DNA of 35,125 nucleotides, from the NCBI GenBank assembly GCA_016928395.1, contig JAFGKV010000038.1, positions 1 to 35,125 of the forward strand, written 5' to 3'. Below the pieces are notes generated by a model that was given only the letters and a program-made list of their open reading frames with translations, was not told the origin of the DNA and searched no databases. A program made the position numbers and the translations under genes. Below, one piece after another: positions 1 through 8,691 of this stretch (its first letter is position 1; each line of letters begins with the position of its first letter). Source of the DNA: Candidatus Fermentibacterota bacterium (GTDB lineage Bacteria > JAFGKV01).

Positions 1-2
1 CT

Positions 3-524
3 GAGGCGATTGACGCCTACTTTGCAGCAGTGCAGGCCAATGCCGAGTACACTGAGGCATATTTCGCCATGGGGACTGCTCAGAAGAAGCTCAACAAGAA
101 CGCCGAGGCCCTGGCAGCCTTCGACCGGACCGTACAGCTCAATCCGAAGATGCCGGAAGCCCATTACATGAAGGGATCAACCCTGCGCGCGCTGAACCGG
201 CTGAAGGATGCCGCTGAGGCTTATCAGGCGGCGCTGGCCGTCAGCCCCACCTATGCCCTTGCCCACTACTGGCTTGGCGAGACCCACAAAGAACTCGGGC
301 AGTATGACGCCGCCATAGCTGCGTATACCGCAGCCATCAAGTACGATGTGAGGAAGTATGCCAAGGCGTACTGCAAGATCGGCGATATCCTCGAACTCAA
401 GGGCGATCTCCAGGGCGCGCTGGAGCAGTACGGCAAGATGCCGGCCTATGACCGGCAGTGGCACACATATGCCCAGGACAAGATCAAGTATATCAATTCG
501 GTATTGAAGAAGCAATCGTCATAG
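3..524 (+). CDS. TPR-repeat protein, C-terminal part (5' end outside window)
   Basis: The reading frame is open to the left edge, so the protein starts upstream; a GTG at 30 lies inside it and need not be the real start. The visible part is a run of tetratricopeptide repeats of about 34 residues with the usual spacing of A, G, Y, A and P (for example AYFAMGTAQKKLNKNAEAL, then AHYMKGSTLRALNRLKDAA, then AHYWLGETHKELGQYDAAI). TPR arrays form helical scaffolds that bind other proteins. No catalytic domain, membrane segment or signal peptide is visible here. It ends in TAG, 76 bases before the next gene, and a GC-rich hairpin lies in that gap. Its partner cannot be told from the sequence. Confidence 0.85.
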   Translation, partial: EAIDAYFAAVQANAEYTEAYFAMGTAQKKLNKNAEALAAFDRTVQLNPKMPEAHYMKGSTLRALNRLKDAAEAYQAALAVSPTYALAHYWLGETHKELGQYDAAIAAYTAAIKYDVRKYAKAYCKIGDILELKGDLQGALEQYGKMPAYDRQWHTYAQDKIKYINSVLKKQSS

Positions 525-534
525 ACCGGCGGGG

Positions 535-563
535 GCGCGCGGTGGGGTTGTCCTCCCGCGCGC
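535..563 (+). terminator. GC-rich hairpin after the TPR gene (terminator-like, no U tract)
   Basis: Perfect 8-base arms (535-542 GCGCGCGG and 556-563 CCGCGCGC) enclose a 13-base loop that could extend the stem with mismatches. It lies 10 bases after the TPR stop codon. There is no run of T after it, so it may only slow RNA decay or be an imperfect terminator. Confidence 0.35.
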
Positions 564-600
564 AGTCGTCACTCCCTTCACCCTTCGGCCGGAGGGGCAT

Positions 601-1959
601 ATGAATCCTCAGATCTTCCGGGAGTATGATATTCGGGGCCTCGTCGACATCGACCTCTCCGAGGAGGTTTTCCACGCGATAGGCCAGGCATATGGCACCT
701 ATCTTCTCCAGCTTGGTCCCACGAGCACCGTGGTCGCCCGCGACAACAGGCTCAGTTCGCCCGCCTATGCGGGCGCACTCATCAAAGGGATCCTCTCCAC
801 CGGTGTTCACGTCTTCGACGCTGGCCAGGTTCCCACTCCGGTCATGTATTTCGCCGTTTCCCGCATGGGCCATGAAGCCGGTATCATGGTGACCGCCAGT
901 CACAATCCGGTGGAGTACAACGGGTGCAAGCTGCGCACGGCCGCGCAGATTCTCTACGGCCCGCACATTCAGAAGCTGCGGGCACTCATCGAAGCCGGCG
1001 CATTCGCCCGCGGATCGGGAACCCTGACATCTCTGGATGTGGCAGGACGGTACCTGGAAGAGGTGAGCGCTCTGGTGCATCTACGCCGGCCGATCCGGGT
1101 CGTACTGGATGCAGGTAACGGCACGACATCAGACCTGGCGCCTCAATTGCTGGCCATGGCCGGCGCCGAGGTAATACCGCTGTATTGCGAGTCAGACGGC
1201 AGTTTCCCCAATCATCTCCCGGACCCGACCGTCGAAGAGCATATGGCGGATCTGGCAGCCATGGTACGCGAAACCGGGGCCGATCTGGGCATCGGTCTTG
1301 ACGGTGACGGCGACCGGATCGGTGCCGTGGATGAGGCGGGGCGGATGGTCTGGGGTGATCGTCTCCTGGCCCTGTATGCACAGCGCATCCTCCCCGCTCG
1401 CCCTTCTCCGGTGGTATTCGATACCAAGTGCTCCCAAGCCCTCATCGATGAAGTCACTCGCCTGGGCGGTACCCCCGTGATCTGGAAGACCGGCTATCCG
1501 CACATCAAGAGCAAGATGGATGAGACCGGTGCCCTTCTGGCCGGCGAGATGAGCGGCCACATGTACTTTGCGGATACCTACTTCGGCTACGACGACGGCA
1601 TGTTCGCGGCCCTGCGCCTCTTGGAGGCCGTGGCCGATAGCGACGAGTCCTTCAGCGCCATCATGGCGAGGATTCCCGAGTATTACAGTACCCCGGAGTT
1701 GCGGCTGACCTGCACCGATGAAGACAAGTTCAGGATTGTGGATGAGATCGCCCGGCACTTCTCCAGCGGCTATTCCGTTATCGATGTTGATGGAGTGCGG
1801 GTTCAGTTTGAGGATGGGTGGGGCCTGGTGCGCGCATCCAACACTCAACCCGTTCTGGTGGTGAGGTTTGAAGCCAAGACCGCCCAACGGCTGGAGGAGA
1901 TCCGAGGGATGTTCCGCTCGCTTCTCGCCAAGTTCCCACAGGTGGAGGCATTGCCCTGA
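601..1959 (+). CDS. manB: phosphomannomutase/phosphoglucomutase
   Basis: Alpha-D-phosphohexomutase of 452 residues, the usual length for the bacterial PMM/PGM (AlgC/ManB) group. It interconverts the 1- and 6-phosphates of mannose or glucose and feeds GDP-mannose and polysaccharide synthesis in the cytoplasm. All four signature loops are visible: the phosphoserine loop TASHNPVEYNG (Ser100), the Mg-binding loop DGDGDR (234-239), the sugar-recognition loop GEMSGH (315-320) and the phosphate-binding loop RASNTQP (411-417). The GEMSGH form suits enzymes that accept both mannose and glucose phosphates. The ATG at 601 follows a GGAGG at 591-595. Function is clear from the motifs; the preferred sugar is inference. 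Confidence 0.95.
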   Translation: MNPQIFREYDIRGLVDIDLSEEVFHAIGQAYGTYLLQLGPTSTVVARDNRLSSPAYAGALIKGILSTGVHVFDAGQVPTPVMYFAVSRMGHEAGIMVTASHNPVEYNGCKLRTAAQILYGPHIQKLRALIEAGAFARGSGTLTSLDVAGRYLEEVSALVHLRRPIRVVLDAGNGTTSDLAPQLLAMAGAEVIPLYCESDGSFPNHLPDPTVEEHMADLAAMVRETGADLGIGLDGDGDRIGAVDEAGRMVWGDRLLALYAQRILPARPSPVVFDTKCSQALIDEVTRLGGTPVIWKTGYPHIKSKMDETGALLAGEMSGHMYFADTYFGYDDGMFAALRLLEAVADSDESFSAIMARIPEYYSTPELRLTCTDEDKFRIVDEIARHFSSGYSVIDVDGVRVQFEDGWGLVRASNTQPVLVVRFEAKTAQRLEEIRGMFRSLLAKFPQVEALP

Positions 1960-2019
1960 GCGCCGTTTCCTTACCATGAGTCGCCTTCTTCAGGCCTTGT
2001 TCTCGCCCTCCACGATGGC

Positions 2020-2895
2020 GTGGCGCCATGGGATTGGCCCTTGATGCGCCTGATGGGGCTGCGTCCACCACATAGAGTCGCATCGAGCTCGGGCTCCCTG
2101 GTGATCGTCGGCGGCGCAGAAGACCGCTCAGGCGACAGCGCCATTCTTGGGCGGCTGGTTTCGCTGTGCGGCATCAGCGATCCGGAGGTGGTGGTAGTAG
2201 ACGCCGCCTCCCGGACGCCGGCGCGGTTTGTCCGCCATTACCGGCAGACGTTCGAGGCACTCGGCGCCCGCGTCGTGCATGCACCCCGTCTCAATGGTCC
2301 CCAGGATGGGGACACTGCCGATTTCCTGTCCATCGTGGAGCGTGCCCACCTGGTCTACTTCGCCGGAGGAGATCAGGCTCGTCTGGTCCATGTGCTTCGC
2401 GGAACCCGGGCGCACGAGTGTTTGCTCGCCCGGCATTCTGGCGACGGCGTGGTGATCGGCGGCACCAGCGCGGGCGCCGCGGCGTTGAGTCGAACAATGA
2501 TCTCCCGGGGTGACTCGAATCTGTGGCCGCGCAAGGGGTCGGTGCGCATAACGGAAGGCCTGGGTTTCACCGATCTGATCATAGACCAGCACTTCTCCCA
2601 ACGGGGCAGGCTCGGCAGGCTCATGGAGGCGCTGGCCATGCCGGGCCACGACGCCCGTGGTGTGGGTGTCGATGAGAACACGGCCTTGGTGCTCTTCCCC
2701 GACGGCAGCGGCGAGGTCATAGGGGAGGGCGGTGTCGCCGTGGTGACGCTGACCGGCGACAAAGGGCCTTCGTGGTCGAGGACAGGGCCTCGAGATATCG
2801 TGTCGCTTTCGGTGGAATTGAGCGTGTTCCGAAGCGGCGATCGGATAGGGTATCTGGGCACCACGGAAACCGCCGCCGCCCAGGACCCAGCGTGA
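2020..2895 (+). CDS. cyanophycinase-like serine peptidase (family S51)
   Basis: Peptidase S51 family protein of about 291 residues. The N-terminal core SGSLVIVGGAED, the nucleophile elbow GGTSAGAAA (Ser150) and the segment IDQHFSQRGRLGRL (about 188-201) are hallmarks of cyanophycinase, which cleaves beta-aspartyl-arginine bonds in cyanophycin. No cyanophycin synthetase lies nearby, so it may instead act on other isoaspartyl dipeptides. The start is uncertain: GTG 2020 gives an extension before the conserved core, and ATG 2044 or 2053 are equally possible; none has a clear ribosome binding site. It follows the mutase gene by 60 bases on the same strand. No signal peptide is obvious, so a cytoplasmic enzyme is likely. 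Confidence 0.82.
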   Translation: MAPWDWPLMRLMGLRPPHRVASSSGSLVIVGGAEDRSGDSAILGRLVSLCGISDPEVVVVDAASRTPARFVRHYRQTFEALGARVVHAPRLNGPQDGDTADFLSIVERAHLVYFAGGDQARLVHVLRGTRAHECLLARHSGDGVVIGGTSAGAAALSRTMISRGDSNLWPRKGSVRITEGLGFTDLIIDQHFSQRGRLGRLMEALAMPGHDARGVGVDENTALVLFPDGSGEVIGEGGVAVVTLTGDKGPSWSRTGPRDIVSLSVELSVFRSGDRIGYLGTTETAAAQDPA

Positions 2896-3017
2896 GAGAT
2901 GCAGATGACAGTGAGATGCCATGCGTCGGCTTAGGCACGGTGCGGCATTGCCGCGCACAGGCACAGTGCCACCCCGCCATCCGCGGGCGTGAGGGGATCT
3001 CACGGAAGGATCTTTAC

Positions 3018-3338
3018 ATGGAAGCCATCGTTGTGTTCGTGACCGCTGCAAATTCGGACGAGGGTGAGCTGATTGCCCATCGGCTGCTGGATGCCGGGCT
3101 TGTTGCCTGCGCGTCTGTGGTCCGGGATGTATCCTCGCATTTCATCTGGCGCGGGACCAGGACCCAGGCCGATGAGTGCCTGCTGGTCATGAAGACGCTT
3201 CGTTCCCGGTTCGCCGATCTCTGCCGCGAAGTTCGCGACGCCCACAGCTACGAGGTACCGGAGATCATCGCGTTGCCCATACTTGAAGGCGACGAGGCCT
3301 ATCTCTCCTGGCTCAAGGAGGCGGTCGATGCGTCCTGA
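3018..3338 (+). CDS. cutA: divalent-cation tolerance protein CutA
   Basis: A 106-residue CutA1 family protein, the usual length. It opens with the typical beta strand IVVFVTAAN, followed by EGELIAHRLLDAGLVACASV, and contains the strand region FIWRG and the later HSYEVPEIIALPI and YLSWL segments. CutA forms very stable trimers with a ferredoxin-like fold; a role in copper tolerance is traditional but weakly supported. The frame is open further upstream, but ATG 3018 is chosen because GGAAGGA sits at 3004-3010 and the family core starts immediately. Its last 11 bases overlap the next gene, so the two are probably co-translated. Confidence 0.92.
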   Translation: MEAIVVFVTAANSDEGELIAHRLLDAGLVACASVVRDVSSHFIWRGTRTQADECLLVMKTLRSRFADLCREVRDAHSYEVPEIIALPILEGDEAYLSWLKEAVDAS

Positions 3339-4155
3339 GCCCGCCGCGCCGTCTTGCGTCGTACGGCAGGCTCCGCGTGAACCGACGCCAGGGTACGGGG
3401 GTGTGACCGTTCGATGGCTGGGGCATGCGACGGTGCTGCTGCGGTACGGGCATCAGGAGATCATGACTGATCCTTTGCTTCGGATGCGCCTGTTTCATCT
3501 GCGCAGGCATGCCGATGCGCCGTCTTTCGGCCCTGCCTACTCCGGGCGGCGGCTCACCGTACTGATCAGCCATTTGCACCAGGATCACCTGGATGTTCCT
3601 TCATTGCGGATGTTGCCCACCAGCGCAACGGTGGTGGTGCCTCCCGGTGCGGGATTCTACCTGGCGAAGCGTATCCCTCACACGGTGGTGGAACTAGGCG
3701 TAGGCCAGACTCTCCGCACTGGCGAGGTCGTGATCACGCCTGTCCCCGCCTTGCACGGGGGAAGGCGTCGCCCAGGCATCGGAGCCGTGGCTCAAGGCTA
3801 CATGGTCCGCGGCGACACCAGCGTCTACTTCGCGGGTGATACCGGTTTCTTCGATGGGTTCGCGGAGGTGGGCGCCACCCACCACCCTCACGTCGCACTC
3901 CTGCCGGTCTGGGGCTATGGACCCCGTTTGGGCAAACATCACCTGACACCTCACAGTGCAGCATGCGCTCTTTCCTTGTTGAGGGCCAGTGTTGCCATTC
4001 CCATCCATTGGGGCACACTGCGGCCCTTCGGGGTGCGCGCCGGCGGCTTTCTCACCGATCCCCCGTTGGATTTCGCGCGCCATGCAGCCGCTCTGGCACC
4101 CCGCTCCCATGTCAGGATTCTCAAGCCATGCGAGGAGATGCACGTCGCGGCCTGA
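3328..4155 (+). CDS. metallo-beta-lactamase-fold hydrolase (UlaG/NAPE-PLD-like)
   Basis: A 275-residue metallo-hydrolase. The start VTVRWLGHATVLL and metal motif SHLHQDHLD (His82, His84, Asp86, His87) are followed by candidate ligands His143, Asp171 (in YFAGDTGFF) and His227 (in IPIHWGT). The order and the GHAT and AGDTGFF motifs match the L-ascorbate-6-phosphate lactonase (UlaG) and N-acyl-phosphatidylethanolamine phospholipase D branch. Substrate is unknown. ATG 3328 is preferred because AAGGAG lies at 3315-3320; the frame also has an earlier start at 3283. It overlaps the cutA stop by 11 bases. No signal peptide is visible, so the enzyme is likely cytoplasmic. Confidence 0.88.
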   Translation: MRPEPAAPSCVVRQAPREPTPGYGGVTVRWLGHATVLLRYGHQEIMTDPLLRMRLFHLRRHADAPSFGPAYSGRRLTVLISHLHQDHLDVPSLRMLPTSATVVVPPGAGFYLAKRIPHTVVELGVGQTLRTGEVVITPVPALHGGRRRPGIGAVAQGYMVRGDTSVYFAGDTGFFDGFAEVGATHHPHVALLPVWGYGPRLGKHHLTPHSAACALSLLRASVAIPIHWGTLRPFGVRAGGFLTDPPLDFARHAAALAPRSHVRILKPCEEMHVAA

Positions 4156-4195
4156 AATTGCCACCCGGCGCTGCCGCTGATGTCGCCGTAGCGCC

Positions 4196-6205
4196 ATGAC
4201 CCGGCGTATCTTTGCCCGAGGCGTACAGGCTCTTCTGATACTGGGCGTTGAGACCCTGACCGTGCTCGCGCTCGTTCGCCAGCTCCCCGGGCTCGGGTTC
4301 GGTGATCGTGGCCATCCGGGGGCCGTGCTGGTGCCTGCCTTGGTGTTGGGTGTGGCCAATGCCGCCATCCGGCCGCTCATGATCGCGGCCACGGTCCCCA
4401 TGGGGATACTGGGGTTTGCCACCGTGACCACCGCGCTCAACTGCCTGCTCCTGCTTCTTTTCCGAGGGCTTGGGTATTTCCAGCTTCTTGGCGGGCACAC
4501 CTTGGTGCTGAGCGCGGCCGTGTTGGCGGGAGTCAATGCGGTGGTGAGCACTGTCTCCTACATCGACGAGGAGGACCGGTTCTACCGCCGGGTCATACGT
4601 CGCCTTCTGCGGACCACTGAGCCCTCGAAAGACCCCACGCCCGGCCTGCTCATCATTGAGATTGACGGCCTGGCCTACCCCTATGTGCAGCATGCCAGGG
4701 CGCGCCGGTGGATTCCCTCACTGGACGCGCGCATCCGAGACGGACGGCACGTTCTGGTGGAATGGAATTGCGGTGTTCCCTCGCAGACCTCGTCATCACA
4801 GGCCGGGATCATGTACGGCGACAATGACGACATCCCCGCCTTTCGTTGGTTTGAACGAGAGCGGGGCGTGGTGGTGGTCTCCGGCAATGCCCGGGACGCA
4901 GCAGCCATGGAGGAACGGCTCTCCCGAGGCCAAGGGCTGCTTCGGGGCGGGTCCAGCGTCAACAATCTGCTCTCCGGCGATGCGGACGCCGCTGCCCTTA
5001 CCTTGAGCCGGCTCGGGGGCGGGCTCCATCGATCCGGGGAGGTGTTGCAGTTCTTCACCGATCCCTACTGTCTTAGCCGTGCGCTCATTCTGGTGCTCTG
5101 GGAACTTATGGTCCAGGGTGTTCAGGCGGCCCGGGAGGTAGTGCGCCACCCCTTTCACCGGGGCCACGGGCCGCTCTACCCCCTGCAGCGGGCGCTTTCC
5201 ACGGTGGTGCTCCGCGATTTGAGCACATTCCTGGTGGTCAGGGATCTCATCCGAGGCATGCCTGCAATCTACGTATCCTACCTCGGGTATGACGTCGTTG
5301 CCCATCAGAGCGGCCCCGCCTCAGCGGATGCTTTGGGCGTGCTCTCCGCCATCGACCGGCAGGTGGGACGTCTGATGGATGTGGCATCCCGCTATGCATC
5401 ACGACCCTACTGCGTCGTGGTGCTGTCGGATCATGGACAATCCCCGGGCGAGAGTTTCGCCGACCGTCACGGAATAACCCTCACCCGGCTGGTGGAGGGG
5501 CTGGTGCAGGGGATACCCGTGGGTGAAGTCCGAGCCGACCCCCCGAGGTATCTGCACGCGCTGCTGGAGGAGGTGCGTGGGTTCGAAGACCTCCCGACGT
5601 TGGGGCCGACCCGCAAGCGGGCCATCCGTCGCGGCCGTCTCTATCTCGCCCGGCACATCGAGGGGCCGGTCGCCGAGCAGGAGGCGAAGGGACAGGTTGT
5701 CGTATGCTGTTCGGGAAACCTGGCTCATGTCTACCTGCCCCAGGGGGGTCACACCCTGAGCCTGGAGGAGATAGACACGGCACATCCGGGCCTGATTCCC
5801 GGGCTCTTAGGCCATCCCGGCGTGGGATTCCTGCTGGTGCGGTCGACCCGTCGCGGTCTGCTTATCCTCGGACGCAGCGGGCTCCGCGAGGCGTGCTCCG
5901 GCGTAGTGGAGGGTGATGATCCCCTTCGACACTTCGATGATCCGTGGCGAGCCTGCCGGCAACTGGCCCGGCTGGCGGGATTCTCTCACAGCGGCGACCT
6001 CGTGGTGAATAGTTCGGTGGAGGGTGAGATGGTGTTCTCTTTCGAAGACCAGCGCGGGTCGCATGGCGGCCTGGGAGGGCCTCAGAACCACCCCTTCCTC
6101 GTCTGCCCCGTGGCCTTGACGCCGGCCGGATCCGCAACGTCACCGGTGGAACTCTACCGGGTTCTGCGCCCCCTCAATCCTACGGCCAACGCAGCCACCG
6201 GTTGA
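4196..6205 (+). CDS. membrane protein: holin-4-like domain fused to type I phosphodiesterase/alkaline phosphatase-like domain
   Basis: The 669-residue protein has two parts. Residues 1-122 form about four hydrophobic helices with the motif GVANAAIRPLMIAATVPM, typical of the phage holin family 4 (DUF360-like) membrane domain. From about 150 onward is an alkaline-phosphatase-superfamily domain: IIEIDGLA (Asp157 metal ligand), PSQTSSSQAG (Thr198 or Ser199 nucleophile), YLGYDVVAHQSG, VLSDHGQSPG and a late HGG supply the expected two-metal site. Such enzymes hydrolyse phosphodiesters or nucleotide pyrophosphates. Here it would be anchored in the membrane; which side the catalytic domain faces cannot be told. 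It starts 40 bases after the hydrolase gene with no clear ribosome binding site and ends four bases from the convergent adk gene. Confidence 0.85.
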   Translation: MTRRIFARGVQALLILGVETLTVLALVRQLPGLGFGDRGHPGAVLVPALVLGVANAAIRPLMIAATVPMGILGFATVTTALNCLLLLLFRGLGYFQLLGGHTLVLSAAVLAGVNAVVSTVSYIDEEDRFYRRVIRRLLRTTEPSKDPTPGLLIIEIDGLAYPYVQHARARRWIPSLDARIRDGRHVLVEWNCGVPSQTSSSQAGIMYGDNDDIPAFRWFERERGVVVVSGNARDAAAMEERLSRGQGLLRGGSSVNNLLSGDADAAALTLSRLGGGLHRSGEVLQFFTDPYCLSRALILVLWELMVQGVQAAREVVRHPFHRGHGPLYPLQRALSTVVLRDLSTFLVVRDLIRGMPAIYVSYLGYDVVAHQSGPASADALGVLSAIDRQVGRLMDVASRYASRPYCVVVLSDHGQSPGESFADRHGITLTRLVEGLVQGIPVGEVRADPPRYLHALLEEVRGFEDLPTLGPTRKRAIRRGRLYLARHIEGPVAEQEAKGQVVVCCSGNLAHVYLPQGGHTLSLEEIDTAHPGLIPGLLGHPGVGFLLVRSTRRGLLILGRSGLREACSGVVEGDDPLRHFDDPWRACRQLARLAGFSHSGDLVVNSSVEGEMVFSFEDQRGSHGGLGGPQNHPFLVCPVALTPAGSATSPVELYRVLRPLNPTANAATG

Positions 6206-6209
6206 TGGC

Positions 6210-6764
6210 TCAGGCGCGGCCCAAACCCAGGGCGCGCAGAATCCGGCCGTGGACAGTCTTGACCGCTCCCCGGCCGTGTATCCGGCGGAGCAGACCCTTG
6301 GCGTCATAGTGATCGATGAGGGGCGCTGTTTCCCGCACATACACTGCAAGCCGCTTTTGGATGATGGCCGGATCATCGTCGGCCCGGGCCCTGCCGGTCA
6401 GCCGGCGCACAAGTTCCGCCTCGGGTACATCCAACAGCACCACCGCCTCAATGGCGTGTCGTGTTTCGGCGGCCATCCTTTCCAAATGAGCGGCCTGCTC
6501 CACGTTGCGGGGGAAGCCGTCCAGCAGGTAGGTTGCTGGCCCCGGCCTCAGTCGTTGTGCCACAAGAGCAGCCACCGTGTCATCGGGCACCAAACGCCCC
6601 TCGTCCAGATATGCCGCGGCTTCCCGCCCCACCGGGGTGCCGCGGAGGCGGGCTTCCCGGAGCAGTTCGCCGGTGGAGAGATGAATCATACCGCACCGAG
6701 CCGCCAAGAGCGCCGCCTGAGTGCCCTTCCCGGATCCCGGCGGCCCTACGAGTACGAGTATCAC
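6210..6764 (-). CDS. adk: adenylate kinase, short form without LID zinc domain
   Basis: A 184-residue nucleoside monophosphate kinase that makes 2 ADP from ATP and AMP. The P-loop GPPGSGKGTQ is at about 7-16, the AMP-binding segment is HLSTGELLRE, and LLDGFPRN and RRLTGRARADDDP follow. The LID, which in long bacterial enzymes is about 30 residues and often carries four cysteines, is reduced to a short loop, as in the short AK1-type forms. GTG 6764 is chosen because a strong AAGGAGG lies five bases upstream; a longer start at 6818 has no such support. The gene is convergent with the phosphodiesterase gene. It stands apart from the usual secY/ribosomal neighbourhood, so it may be an extra copy. 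Confidence 0.9.
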   Translation of the reverse strand: MILVLVGPPGSGKGTQAALLAARCGMIHLSTGELLREARLRGTPVGREAAAYLDEGRLVPDDTVAALVAQRLRPGPATYLLDGFPRNVEQAAHLERMAAETRHAIEAVVLLDVPEAELVRRLTGRARADDDPAIIQKRLAVYVRETAPLIDHYDAKGLLRRIHGRGAVKTVHGRILRALGLGRA

Positions 6765-6950
6765 AGGTTCCTCCTTGGGATTATCACCGCACGCTCCTGC
6801 ACGGTGATCAGACATCATTTCGGTGCCCGGCTCTGGGCCGGAGTCGGAGAGAGGGTTCAGGCCGTCACCCGCCCCCGCGCAGTTGGGCCTTTCGGGTCTC
6901 GCGGTTCGGCCTCTTGCTTCTCAATGATCCTGATGGGCAATCGGCCATGG
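6765..6950. other. intergenic, 186 bases upstream of adk
   Basis: This stretch lies between the end of the SGNH-protein gene and the adk start, both on the minus strand. Apart from the adk ribosome binding site at 6770-6776 I see no gene, convincing promoter or stable hairpin. Confidence 0.5.
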
Positions 6951-8069
6951 TCAGGACCGCGGTTCTTGCTCCAGAAGATGCCGCTGCAGAACAAGGCGAC
7001 ACAGCCCTTGTGCGGCTATGCGGTTTCCATCCTCCGTCCAGTGGCCTTCCCTGGGAAACAGGGGATCGGTTCCCGAAGCAGCCGCGGCACGAAAGTCATC
7101 GAGTAGATCCAGATACGGAAGTTCCATCGATTCCAGCAGTTCGGCCAGCCGTGAACGCGGCAAGGCCGGGTTCAGGTTCGCTCGCGCCAGCATCGGTTTG
7201 CGGCGGATGAGCCTGTCTACTTCGTCCGGGTAGATCGCCAGGCGGCCGGGCACCACGAGTATGCCCAGGTTCGCGTCGTGTTCGGTGACAATGCCGCGCA
7301 TCTCGATGAGTAGATCCTCCAGTTGCGCCCACATCCGGTTCTGGATTTCAGTGGGCGTGGCATGCCATACGTGGTACAAACCGCGGACCAGCGCCCGCTC
7401 GGCACGGGCGGAAGCGGGTCGAAGCAGCCGCGACAGAGGCGGCACATGCCGGGTGAGAGCGTGAAACACCGGGCTGACAGCCACGGCGTGACGGATGAAA
7501 TCCGGTGTCAACAAGGGAGCTGCCCGGTGGGGAGGAGGAGGCCATGGGGCGGCCGCCGGAGGCGGGGCGAGATTATCCAGCAGATCATTGTCGGGGAACA
7601 GGGCGAGCACCACGGCTGCGGGACGGTAGGTGAACGCCTCGTGCTGCAGGAAGGCAACCTGATTGCGCGTGCCCCACCCATTGCAGGCAGCCGCGGTGAC
7701 CTCCACCGGCCTGCCCACGGCCTGGGAGAGAAGCCGCTCGGTGATCTCCTGGCAACTGGCCTCCGGCGGCACCTGGAACGCGGCGATGAACGAGTCGCCC
7801 ACCAGCAGTACACCGTTGCCCTCTGACCACTGGTCTCTATCGTGCAGCCCCCGGCTGTTGATGGTAACGTATTGGCGAACCTCGCCTTTCACGTACCATC
7901 CCTCCGCACTCGGGATATTGAACACGCCATACAGAGGATGGGGGCCGACGAAACGGGTATCGGAATGGAGCCGAAGCAGGCGTATTCCGGCCTCGGTGAG
8001 CATCAGGGCGATACCCAGGCCGATGGTTACGGCGCCAAGCCTGAATGCAACGGTACGGAGGGTATGCAT
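6951..8069 (-). CDS. membrane-anchored SGNH/GDSL-fold hydrolase-like protein
   Basis: The 372-residue protein starts with one hydrophobic segment (about 8-28), a signal anchor or uncleaved signal peptide, so the rest is probably outside the cytoplasmic membrane. The SGNH blocks are visible: GDSF (Ser93), then CNGWGTRNQ (Asn130, Gly133) and near the C-terminus EGHWTEDGN (His343). The layout resembles AlgJ/AlgX-type acetyltransferases and related polysaccharide-modifying proteins, where Asp normally stands two residues before the catalytic His; here it is Glu341. A proline-rich linker lies at about 167-180. The substrate is unknown; acyl transfer or removal on a surface glycan is plausible. It is divergent from the thioredoxin gene. 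Confidence 0.7.
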   Translation of the reverse strand: MHTLRTVAFRLGAVTIGLGIALMLTEAGIRLLRLHSDTRFVGPHPLYGVFNIPSAEGWYVKGEVRQYVTINSRGLHDRDQWSEGNGVLLVGDSFIAAFQVPPEASCQEITERLLSQAVGRPVEVTAAACNGWGTRNQVAFLQHEAFTYRPAAVVLALFPDNDLLDNLAPPPAAAPWPPPPHRAAPLLTPDFIRHAVAVSPVFHALTRHVPPLSRLLRPASARAERALVRGLYHVWHATPTEIQNRMWAQLEDLLIEMRGIVTEHDANLGILVVPGRLAIYPDEVDRLIRRKPMLARANLNPALPRSRLAELLESMELPYLDLLDDFRAAAASGTDPLFPREGHWTEDGNRIAAQGLCRLVLQRHLLEQEPRS

Positions 8070-8235
8070 GGCGCACCATTATGCGGAACGTCTCCAGGAG
8101 TGCAAGCCTTCGTGCACCGGTATCTTGACCGCGAAGCTCGCCGTCGCGACACTTGCCCCGTCTGTCCCCTGATTGCTGCGAGTTTCGATGGCCCTCGGGG
8201 ATTCGTACGTCATGCCCCGAAGAGAGGAGGTGCCG
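8070..8235. promoter_or_regulatory. divergent intergenic region between SGNH protein and thioredoxin genes
   Basis: Promoters for both divergent genes should lie in these 166 bases. I see no convincing -35/-10 pair; a TTGACC at about 8126 has no good partner. The AGGAGG at 8225-8230 is the ribosome binding site of the thioredoxin gene and supports its GTG start. Confidence 0.4.
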
Positions 8236-8691
8236 GTGTCCGACATGATGGTGAGGTGTGCCCGATGCGGCACGGAGAACAGGGTTCCCCGCGAACGGCT
8301 GGGAGGCCGGGAGAGGCCCATCTGCGGCCGGTGCCGCGCACCGCTGGAAATCCATTCCGGGCCAAAGGAGTTGCACGATACGAGCTTCGTAGCCGCGCTG
8401 CAGGGTTCGGCGGTGCCCGTGCTTGTGGATTTCTGGGCGCCCTGGTGTGGCCCATGCCAGATGGTGGCGCCCGTACTGGAGCGCATCGCTACGGCCTTTG
8501 GGGACACATTGATGGTCGCGAAGCTGAATGTTGACGTGAACCACCGGACCGCCGCCCAGTACGGCGTCAGCAGCATCCCGGCCCTCCTCCTGTTCAGGCA
8601 GGGCCTTCTGGTGGATCGGCTTGCCGGCGCCCAATCCGAAGCCACAGTGGCCGACTGGCTCCACCACCACGGCATACGAGAGGGATCATGA
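8236..8691 (+). CDS. trxC: thioredoxin 2-type protein with N-terminal zinc ribbon
   Basis: A 151-residue thioredoxin with an N-terminal zinc-binding extension made by two CxxC pairs (Cys8/Cys11 and Cys30/Cys33), as in E. coli thioredoxin 2. The thioredoxin fold follows with active site WCGPC (Cys71, Cys74), the LNVDVN strand and the cis-proline region SSIPALLLF. It reduces protein disulfides in the cytoplasm. GTG 8236 is chosen because AGGAGG lies five bases upstream; ATG 8245 is too far from it and 8173 has no site. No thioredoxin reductase gene is next to it. A 200-base gap separates it from the DUF302 gene. Confidence 0.93.
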   Translation: MSDMMVRCARCGTENRVPRERLGGRERPICGRCRAPLEIHSGPKELHDTSFVAALQGSAVPVLVDFWAPWCGPCQMVAPVLERIATAFGDTLMVAKLNVDVNHRTAAQYGVSSIPALLLFRQGLLVDRLAGAQSEATVADWLHHHGIREGS

